DNA of 9,866 bases from an uncultured Sphingobium sp. (lineage in GTDB: Bacteria > Pseudomonadota > Alphaproteobacteria > Sphingomonadales > Sphingomonadaceae). Position numbers and translations under genes: made by a program. Below are positions 6,175-9,866 of this stretch, piece by piece (within the stretch, counting starts at the first letter, position 1; each line of letters begins with the position of its first letter). The DNA lies in assembly GCA_913773715.1 (NCBI GenBank), contig CAJYHD010000418.1, forward strand, positions 1 through 9,866, written 5' to 3'. The notes below the pieces were generated by a model, which saw nothing but the letters and a program-made list of their open reading frames with translations, searched no databases and was not told the origin of the DNA.

Positions 6175-6439
6175 TAGCTCCACTGTGAAGACTACGCGCG
6201 GCCAGCGTCGCGAGAGTGCGACGTCACAACCTCTTGCGGGCACAAAACAAGAACATTACGTTGCAAAGCGTTGACGTAGGACTTTTTAAGCGAATTACCC
6301 TATTGCCGCGAATCGGGCTGATCGCTGGGGAGGGCGTGTGGCTGTTCCTCAGATTCCGATCACCGTCTGTGAACGGCTACTGGAGGCTGCAACTCGACCG
6401 TGTCCGGTTGTCGCTGCTGCGGCACCTTCGGCTACGGAT
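6175..6439 (+). promoter_or_regulatory. intergenic stretch with hairpin and candidate promoter for the TM/ImmA-IrrE pair
   Basis: A perfect 6-bp hairpin (CGTCGC-gagagt-GCGACG, 6206-6223) follows the integrase stop. It has no T tract, so it is at best a weak terminator. TTGACG at 6271-6276 resembles the -35 of housekeeping promoters in Caulobacter-type bacteria, and GCGAATTA at 6290-6297 is a partial match to their GCTANAWC -10 element after an acceptable spacer. Transcription would begin near 6305 and run into the genes at 6440 and 6748. The promoter is a by-eye match, not a demonstrated one. Confidence 0.4.
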
Positions 6440-6751
6440 ATGCCGCAACCGGAGTGGGACGCGTTGGCGAATTCATTCGCCTCGATTGGCAACGCCTTCG
6501 CTATGGGGTCGTTGCTTATCGGTGTCGTAACTCTTCTAGCCGGCATCGGCTGGGGTTTGTGGGTGAAGAAGTGGGCTGAGGACGCTGCGAAGGATGAGGC
6601 AAGAACGCATGCGAAAGCCTTGGTCGCAGAATGGTGCCGGACAGAAGCCCCGCAGATAGCTCGGCGCCACGTAGATTTTTTGATGAATACGTCGCTCGGA
6701 AACACCGACGATGTGGAAGCCGCTGACGAGATCGGAGAGGAGGCAGGATGA
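6440..6751 (+). CDS. small single-pass membrane protein paired with an ImmA/IrrE peptidase (103 aa)
   Basis: From ATG 6440 the protein begins MPQPEWDALANSFASIGNAF. It has one strongly hydrophobic span at residues ~22-41 (GSLLIGVVTLLAGIGWGLWV), then a charged helical cytoplasmic segment (KKWAEDAAKDEARTHAK) and an acidic tail. No domain is recognised. The frame stays open back to a GTG at 6338, which has GGAGG four bases upstream and lies about 35 bases from the candidate promoter. Those extra codons have only about 44% third-position G/C against roughly 68% in the first ~40 codons after 6440, so I prefer 6440, though it lacks a clear ribosome-binding site. The stop overlaps the next start (ATGA), so the protein is co-translated with the peptidase and may be its partner or substrate. 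Confidence 0.65.
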   Translation: MPQPEWDALANSFASIGNAFAMGSLLIGVVTLLAGIGWGLWVKKWAEDAAKDEARTHAKALVAEWCRTEAPQIARRHVDFLMNTSLGNTDDVEAADEIGEEAG

Positions 6752-7239
6752 CAATGACTATCGACCCCCTGGCGCTCACCGCGAAGTATTGGGGCGACAT
6801 CCCCGTTCCCGTGTTCGATATCTTGGGCGAACTCGGGCTTGGGCCCGACCGTCCCCTTATGGATGATAACGTGTCCGGCTGGATCGAACGTCGGCCTGAC
6901 GGTTCATATCGGGTTGCGGTGAATCCCATGCACGCCCTCGTTCGGCAGCGTTTCACCGCTGCGCACGAGTTGGGTCACTATATCTATCATCGTGAGCTTC
7001 TGGGAGCCGGTGTGGGGGACACACGTGCCTATAGACAAGACGGAACCCCGATTGCACCCAACGCAGCCGTTAGGACGATGCACGAGAGGCAGGCCAACAG
7101 CTTTGCCGCCAACTTGCTGATGCCGCATCATTCAATCACCGCTCTGCAAAACCAAGGCATCAACACCGTCCCTGGATTGGCCGAGCGGCTGCAAGTTTCA
7201 CAAGAAGCCATGCGCATTCGTCTAGGGTTACCTCGCTAG
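6748..7239 (+). CDS. ImmA/IrrE family zinc metallopeptidase (163 aa)
   Basis: Zincin motif HELGH at 73-77 in RFTAAHELGHYIYH supplies two zinc ligands and the catalytic Glu74. Glu113 in MHERQANSFAANLLMP is the expected third ligand in the downstream helix. This arrangement defines the ImmA/IrrE (DUF955) family, whose best-known member cleaves the ImmR repressor of ICEBs1; IrrE of Deinococcus cleaves DdrO. These peptidases usually lie beside an XRE-type repressor or carry one. Here no HTH gene is adjacent and the partner is the membrane protein ending at 6751. GAGGAGG precedes ATG 6748, with a second ATG at 6754 also possible. Its place between integrase and att fits an accessory induction, toxin-antitoxin or immunity cassette (inference). 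Confidence 0.9.
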   Translation: MTMTIDPLALTAKYWGDIPVPVFDILGELGLGPDRPLMDDNVSGWIERRPDGSYRVAVNPMHALVRQRFTAAHELGHYIYHRELLGAGVGDTRAYRQDGTPIAPNAAVRTMHERQANSFAANLLMPHHSITALQNQGINTVPGLAERLQVSQEAMRIRLGLPR

Positions 7240-7268
7240 GCCTTGGTGGCCGTGTGGAGGCGAGCAAC

Positions 7269-7288
7269 TCCCGGAATAGTCCCGGAGC
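7269..7288 (+). repeat. SRNSPG repeat, copy 2 (left of the tRNA scar)
   Basis: TCCCGGAATAGTCCCGGAGC, identical to 7498-7517. Internally it is two TCCCGGA heptamers 11 bases apart, about one helical turn, the spacing expected of paired protein-binding half-sites. It ends 61 bases before the tRNA fragment. Confidence 0.7.
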
Positions 7289-7349
7289 GCTAGCACACCT
7301 AGCCGCAATTAATCAGCTTTAACAAAGCATAGCGCGCTTCGACTGATAA

Positions 7350-7395
7350 CCTCCGAAGGCAGAGGTCACAGGTTCGAATCCTGTCGGGTGCGCCA
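7350..7395 (+). other. 3' half of tRNA-Arg(CCG): att core (attR) scar
   Basis: The sequence folds as the 3' half of a tRNA. The anticodon loop is 7351-7357 with anticodon CCG (7353-7355), the 3' strand of the anticodon stem GGCAG is 7358-7362, the variable loop AGGTC is 7363-7367, the T arm ACAGG-TTCGAAT-CCTGT is 7368-7384, the 3' acceptor strand CGGGTGC is 7385-7391, the discriminator G is 7392 and encoded CCA is 7393-7395. The bases before 7350 (ATAAC instead of the needed CTGCC) break pairing, and no D arm or 5' acceptor is present, so no functional tRNA is made. This is the expected duplicate 3' end left by tyrosine integrases at tRNA genes. With this orientation, the intact tRNA and the rest of the element lie to the left, outside the window. 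Confidence 0.85.
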
Positions 7396-7483
7396 CCTTC
7401 CCTAATAAAATCAATCGACTGTATTCGGGGTGCCCGCTCGCGCTCAGCGCGCATACGGGAACATTGGGTGAAGATTGACCGGG

Positions 7484-7504
7484 TCCGGGACACAAAGTCC
7501 CGGA
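7484..7504. repeat. perfect inverted repeat overlapping repeat copy 3
   Basis: TCCGGGAC-ACAAA-GTCCCGGA is a perfect 8-bp inverted repeat with a 5-base loop. Its right arm is the first TCCCGGA heptamer of repeat copy 3, so this locus has three heptamers, one inverted. It is not followed by a T run, so a terminator is unlikely; a protein-binding site is more plausible. Confidence 0.5.
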
Positions 7505-7517
7505 ATAGTCCCGGAGC
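7498..7517 (+). repeat. SRNSPG repeat, copy 3 (right of the tRNA scar)
   Basis: Identical 20-mer to copy 2, starting 229 bases later and 103 bases beyond the tRNA 3' end, on what should be the chromosomal side of the attachment site. Its presence there is unexpected if the flank is plain chromosome. Confidence 0.7.
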
Positions 7518-7603
7518 ACGTTCTCTTTTTGTTCCGAATTAGCTTGCGGACTCGGCCGCTTGAATTTTACGAGAGCTCCGTCGGTGGCGCGACGGAGGAC
7601 ATC

Positions 7604-7852
7604 ATGGGCCAGCCCCTCTCAACCGAAGAATTGATGCGCCTGGACGCCGAGCTTGCAGCTCGCGTTGTGCGCAGCCCGCCGCCCCACCCAAGCCTGCCGG
7701 CAATGCCGGGGCCAGGGTCAAACGTCGTCTACGTGTCAAAGGAAGAGAACGACCGCTTGGTGAACGCCGCCTTGGCTCTGGGCATGGGCCAGTTCGCGAA
7801 AATGACCGCCGACGAAACTCATATGCTTGCGGCGCGCCTCTCGCGTCGATGA
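7604..7852 (+). CDS. small hypothetical protein (82 aa)
   Basis: ATG 7604 is preceded by ACGGAGGA about five bases upstream, so it is preferred over the longer frame from 7475, whose start lies in the repeat region. The product is soluble: a helical N-terminus (STEELMRLDAELAARVVRS), a Pro-rich turn (PPPHPSLPAMPGPGS), then VVYVSKEENDRLVNAALALG and a C-terminal helix. There are no known motifs and the family is not recognised. It is the first gene right of the att scar and probably co-transcribed with the next gene, which starts 3 bases after its stop. Confidence 0.7.
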   Translation: MGQPLSTEELMRLDAELAARVVRSPPPHPSLPAMPGPGSNVVYVSKEENDRLVNAALALGMGQFAKMTADETHMLAARLSRR

Positions 7853-7855
7853 GTC

Positions 7856-8194
7856 GTGGGCTATAAGAAGCCGGAATACCGAGGCCTCGGTCATCACCTC
7901 AGCGTGGCGCCGCACATGACGGTCGCGCAGTTGCGCCACGACCGTTGGACTATCTCGACGAGATGCCCGCGATGTCACCTCGATTGCTGGGTCGACCTCT
8001 CGGTCGTCATCCGGCTGTCAGGGCCGAAGGTGAAGCTGTGGAACCGTTGGGCGCGCTGTCGGCGCTACAACTGTCCGGGCAGGATGGTGTTTCTCTTCAC
8101 ACCGCCAGGTGAACCGAAGGGCGTATTCTGGCCCATGCACGATCCGGTTGAGACGCGCGCGGCCGACGCTTCTTGGAAAGAACCCGATTTCTAG
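7856..8194 (+). CDS. small zinc-ribbon-like hypothetical protein (112 aa)
   Basis: The frame begins with GTG at 7856, 3 bases after the previous stop. An ATG at 7916 would give a product starting MTVAQLRHDRW. The first 20 codons have good third-position G/C, so I keep the longer start, without a clear ribosome-binding site. Residues ~36-75 carry CPRCHLDC, then ARCRRYNC about 30 residues later, an arrangement of two Cys pairs that suggests a treble-clef or zinc-ribbon fold. Short MTV-QL proteins with such fingers are common in Caulobacterales (recollection, not searched). The C-terminus is acidic. The last 4 bases overlap the end of the opposite-strand gene. Confidence 0.65.
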   Translation: MGYKKPEYRGLGHHLSVAPHMTVAQLRHDRWTISTRCPRCHLDCWVDLSVVIRLSGPKVKLWNRWARCRRYNCPGRMVFLFTPPGEPKGVFWPMHDPVETRAADASWKEPDF

Positions 8195-8922
8195 CCTCGC
8201 CCGTCATCATCGACATCGCCGAAATCGATTTCCGACAAGGCTCTGACGAGCGTCGTCGCCTGAGTCTTTAGATCTTCGAACGCCATGATGCCGGCGAAGG
8301 CCTTCAAACCTTCCAACGCCGTTGCGGCCATCACGGCCAACGCATGAATCTTTCGGGTTTCTAGCAGGCCTTTACGGCCGAACAGGTCCGCACCATCCCA
8401 TGTGAACGACAATCCCGTCACATGGACCGAGTTAGCCGACAGATGTTTGTAGTGGCGATAGAGGTGCGCCAGGGAGGCGTCGGTCGCGAGCGCTTGCCAA
8501 TCGAACCGTTGATGCTTCGCACCGTCGGGCGCCCTGTCGCCGAAAATCACCTTGCTCTCGCTTCGAGCCTCGTCTGCAAGACTGGGGTCAACAGACCCCC
8601 AGATAGAAAGCTGACCTTGTATCGTTGACGCGGCATCACTTCGCAGCATCATCAAAAACGCTTCCGGCTGGTCGCGGAGCTTCGCCAGACACAGCGTCGC
8701 TTCAATGGCCGAGCGCTGCACCGCCTCCGCGTCGCGCACAAGGCTGGCGTTCATCAATACTGCGAAGGCATCGCGATGCCCTCGGAGCCGATGCATCAGC
8801 CAGATTGCAGGGACGCGCGGATCTGAAGTCCGCGATTCAAATCCTCTCGTCCGCGACACGGCCGTTCCGCACAATGCCCCGGATTGATCCAATAGCTCGG
8901 ATAAGCGCGGCAAGGGCGACAT
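8191..8922 (-). CDS. DUF5677-like protein of unknown function (243 aa)
   Basis: A leftward, mainly alpha-helical soluble protein. The segment at residues ~36-80 (DPRVPAIWLMHRLRGHRDAF, then AVQRSAIEATLCLAKL) and a later YRHYKHLSANSVHVTGLS (~156-173) match the pattern I associate with DUF5677. That is a helical family with conserved Arg-x-x-x-Glu and an H..LS..VH element, found scattered in accessory regions. The assignment is tentative. ATG 8922 abuts a run of T and A on the minus strand with no visible ribosome-binding site, so the transcript may be leaderless. It is divergent from the 9023/9153 genes and probably controlled by the palindromes in 8928-8976. The role is unknown; abortive-infection-like activity is possible but unsupported. 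Confidence 0.75.
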   Translation of the reverse strand: MSPLPRLSELLDQSGALCGTAVSRTRGFESRTSDPRVPAIWLMHRLRGHRDAFAVLMNASLVRDAEAVQRSAIEATLCLAKLRDQPEAFLMMLRSDAASTIQGQLSIWGSVDPSLADEARSESKVIFGDRAPDGAKHQRFDWQALATDASLAHLYRHYKHLSANSVHVTGLSFTWDGADLFGRKGLLETRKIHALAVMAATALEGLKAFAGIMAFEDLKTQATTLVRALSEIDFGDVDDDGRG

Positions 8923-8927
8923 AAATA

Positions 8928-8943
8928 AATACCGTTTTTCGGT
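8928..8943. promoter_or_regulatory. candidate operator O1
   Basis: AATACCG-TTTTT-CGGT. The inverted arms ACCG/CGGT span 8931-8943 and lie immediately upstream of the leftward start at 8922. The site shares AATACCG-N5-CGGT with O2 exactly, centre to centre 31 bases (about three helical turns), in an AT-rich divergent promoter region. Confidence 0.4.
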
Positions 8944-8958
8944 GAAATCGCTTTATTT

Positions 8959-8974
8959 AATACCGGAAACCGGT
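8959..8974. promoter_or_regulatory. candidate operator O2
   Basis: AATACCGGAAACCGGT, with a perfect ACCGG-AAA-CCGGT palindrome at 8962-8974. It follows TTTAAT (8956-8961), a good -10-like hexamer for rightward transcription, so a protein bound here would cover the start of the rightward transcript. The HTH protein at 9153 is the obvious candidate binder (inference). Confidence 0.4.
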
Positions 8975-9022
8975 CATAAAGAGCGGGTCAGCAATCCCGC
9001 TGACGAAAGCAGGGAGAACCAG

Positions 9023-9091
9023 ATGAGCTTGCACCTCAAACTGGTCCTCCGCTGGATCGGACTTAGACTGACCGTCAAGTTCCGAATGTAG
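9023..9091 (+). CDS. 22-residue small ORF or leader peptide
   Basis: AGGGAG lies upstream of ATG 9023. The ORF encodes MSLHLKLVLRWIGLRLTVKF plus two residues and ends at TAG 9089-9091. The peptide is basic and amphipathic (L, K, R, W). A possible 5' hairpin (AGCGGG...CCCGCT, 8982-9001) precedes it, and a strong GC hairpin (9099-9124) separates it from the regulator at 9153. It could be a translated leader controlling the downstream gene, a free small protein, or chance. The clear ribosome-binding site is the main support. Confidence 0.4.
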   Translation: MSLHLKLVLRWIGLRLTVKFRM

Positions 9092-9098
9092 CGGAAAG

Positions 9099-9124
9099 GG
9101 GCCGCCTCCGGAAGGGGGCGGCCC
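9099..9124 (+). terminator. strong GC hairpin, terminator or attenuator
   Basis: An 11-bp stem (9099-9109 with 9114-9124, one G-U wobble) is closed by a GGAA tetraloop. Rightward it is followed by TGATCCTC, not a U tract. Leftward it is followed by CCCCTTTCC. It therefore resembles a poor intrinsic terminator or an attenuator between the 22-codon ORF and the regulator gene, whose ribosome-binding site begins 17 bases later. Confidence 0.5.
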
Positions 9125-9152
9125 TGATCCTCAGCCGCTGAAGGAGTTGAAG

Positions 9153-9617
9153 ATGAGTGTTCAGGAAATGAAGTCACTTCGTGAACGCGCGGGGCTGACG
9201 CAGGCGCAGATGGCCGAGCGAATAGGGCTGGGTAAAACGGCCTATGTCGATCTGGAGCTGGGTGACGACGACTGGAAGAAGTTCAAGCAGCGCCATCAGC
9301 TCGCGCTGGAGCGGGCGTCGCTGACGCTGGCGATTGAACGCAACGATATCAGCTTCGCGCTTCCGGCCATACGTCGGGACGCCCTGGCGCTCGCGCGCAT
9401 GATCACGGATGGCCCGTCGGAGACCAGCAACTTCACCCGCTGGCTTTTCGACCAGGCGGATCGTGACGACACCATTGGAGATCTTGCCCGCGACGCGAAA
9501 CGTGATCCGAACTTTCCCGACGGGGATGCCGGGGAATGCCTGAATTATATGTCGAGGGCGCGCTTCCGAGAGGGCCGTCGCGCGCTGATGGAAGCGCTGG
9601 AGGAATACCTGCCCTGA
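9153..9617 (+). CDS. XRE-type HTH regulator with C-terminal YozE/SAM-like domain (154 aa)
   Basis: AAGGAG six bases before ATG 9153 fixes the start; the TTG at 9147 is too close to it. Residues ~3-36 (MKSLRERAGLTQAQMAERIG and following) are a classic XRE helix-turn-helix with an unusually acidic third-helix end (DLELGDDDW). A helical linker follows (~48-85). Residues ~93-152 (NFTRWLFDQADRDDTIGDLA, RDPNFP, ALEEYLP) fit the YozE SAM-like fold, normally a small stand-alone protein. This fusion is uncommon in my experience. It may repress its own operon and the divergent DUF5677-like gene through O1/O2 (inference). A terminator follows its stop. Confidence 0.8.
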   Translation: MSVQEMKSLRERAGLTQAQMAERIGLGKTAYVDLELGDDDWKKFKQRHQLALERASLTLAIERNDISFALPAIRRDALALARMITDGPSETSNFTRWLFDQADRDDTIGDLARDAKRDPNFPDGDAGECLNYMSRARFREGRRALMEALEEYLP

Positions 9618-9623
9618 AACGCG

Positions 9624-9655
9624 AAAAACCCCACCCTTCCGAAGAAGGGCGGGGT
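9624..9655 (-). terminator. intrinsic terminator of the leftward gene, shared with the gene at 9153
   Basis: The stem is ACCCC-A-CCCTTC / GAAGGG-C-GGGGT (9628-9639 with 9644-9655, one internal mismatch) with a CGAA loop. On the minus strand the stem is followed by five T (complement of 9624-9628), a textbook intrinsic terminator for the small gene ending at 9673. Rightward it still forms a hairpin after the stop at 9617, without a U tract. Confidence 0.8.
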
Positions 9656-9672
9656 CAATCGATAGCCGGAAG

Positions 9673-9864
9673 TTAGTTCGGCCGACGCGGCTTCGCCCGG
9701 AAACGGAACAGGCCGCCGCGCGGGTGGTAGATGCGCTTGCCGTTGCGCGTGATGTAGCGGGTATAGACCCAGTCGCCCTCGGGCGGTTCTCGGAAATTGG
9801 TCACAGGAAACTCCATTGTGTGACGGTCGGGATGAACCCAAAAGCCGCCAGGAGCCTTGACCAA
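9673..9864 (-). CDS. small basic hypothetical protein (47-63 aa or longer; 5' end uncertain)
   Basis: A leftward frame ends at 9673. The well-supported part starts at ATG 9816 and gives a 47-residue basic protein (EGDWVYTRYITRNGKRIY, FRFRAKPRRPN) of a type seen as short hypothetical proteins in Caulobacterales (recollection). The frame stays open to a TTG at 9864 and could continue past the window edge. No ribosome-binding site is visible before 9816, and third-position G/C falls in the upstream codons (about 56%), so the start is undecided. It has no membrane span or metal site. A terminator follows its stop. Confidence 0.55.
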   Translation of the reverse strand: MVKAPGGFWVHPDRHTMEFPVTNFREPPEGDWVYTRYITRNGKRIYHPRGGLFRFRAKPRRPN

Positions 9865-9866
9865 CC

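Larger units (their letters stand above)
7240..7603. other. non-coding attachment-site region
   Basis: This 364-base stretch has no convincing gene. It contains, in order, repeat copy 2 (7269-7288), the tRNA-Arg 3' fragment (7350-7395), a GCGC-TCA-GCGC mini-palindrome (7440-7450), an inverted repeat (7484-7504) and repeat copy 3 (7498-7517). Leftward frames across it read as antisense tRNA translation (GFEPVTSAFGG) and are spurious. A poor TTGCGG...TTTACG promoter-like pair (7544-7571) could serve the gene at 7604. Confidence 0.6.

Noticed and set aside
6216..6530. 104-codon rightward frame after the integrase
   Set aside because: It is Arg/Leu-rich, overlaps the candidate promoter and the start of the membrane protein out of register, and has no ribosome-binding site.
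7299..7519. Two leftward frames (64 and 66 codons) over the att region
   Set aside because: They translate the antisense of the tRNA fragment (GFEPVTSAFGG), a well-known spurious annotation.
8812..8865. tRNA-like stretch (6-bp hairpin CGCGGA...TCCGCG followed by ATTCAAATCCT) inside the DUF5677-like gene
   Set aside because: The T-stem arms do not pair, the anticodon loop lacks U33, and no D arm or acceptor is found. The bases encode a plausible segment of the leftward protein, so the likeness is coincidental.
1..9866. CRISPR array or rRNA
   Set aside because: No regularly spaced direct repeats and no conserved rRNA segments were seen on reading the window.

Overview
The window is GC-rich (about 60% or more by eye). 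Codon use, small-gene packing and family resemblance suggest an alphaproteobacterium, most likely Caulobacterales (Brevundimonas/Caulobacter/Phenylobacterium-like). That assignment is inference: no rRNA or core marker gene is present. Positions 1 to about 7395 look like the right-hand end of a prophage or prophage-like integrative element. Positions 7396-9866 lie beyond its attachment site and hold chromosomal or older-island genes.

Layout. A gene tail ends at 104 and converges on a small leftward gene (82-327). A divergent control region (328-493) holds two inverted repeats. A tight rightward run follows: small membrane protein (494-721), unknown protein (721-1263), then after an interruption unknown proteins (1982-2302 and 2299-2769), a Ref/HNH-type nuclease candidate (2772-3245), a C5-cytosine methyltransferase (3242-4684), a small winged-HTH protein that is a candidate excisionase (4687-5001), and a tyrosine integrase (5014-6174). 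From 1982 onward the genes overlap by 4 bp or are 2-12 bp apart, so they are probably one operon. The run is interrupted by an opposite-strand two-TM membrane protein (1245-1946) that looks like a moron. A second protein (3384-3887) appears to be overprinted in the +1 frame inside the methyltransferase.

Between the integrase and the attachment site lies a two-gene unit: a one-TM protein (6440-6751) translationally coupled to an ImmA/IrrE-type zinc peptidase (6748-7239), without the usual XRE repressor partner. This is the kind of position where temperate phages carry accessory, immunity or defence cargo. Positions 7350-7395 are the 3' half of a tRNA-Arg(CCG) gene without its 5' half, the expected scar of integration into a tRNA. 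A 20-bp sequence occurs identically on both sides of this scar, and with two synonymous changes inside the 3' end of the integrase gene. It could be integrase arm sites or relics of repeated integration.

Right of the scar are two small rightward genes (7604-7852; 7856-8194, zinc-ribbon-like), a leftward DUF5677-like gene (8191-8922), an AT-rich divergent control region with two matching palindromes 31 bp apart, a 22-codon ORF followed by a strong GC hairpin, an XRE-HTH/YozE-like regulator (9153-9617), a terminator, and a small leftward gene reaching the window edge.

The most notable observations are the overprinted methyltransferase ORF, the membrane-protein/ImmA-IrrE pair beside the att site, and the repeat that links the integrase gene to both flanks of the tRNA scar.
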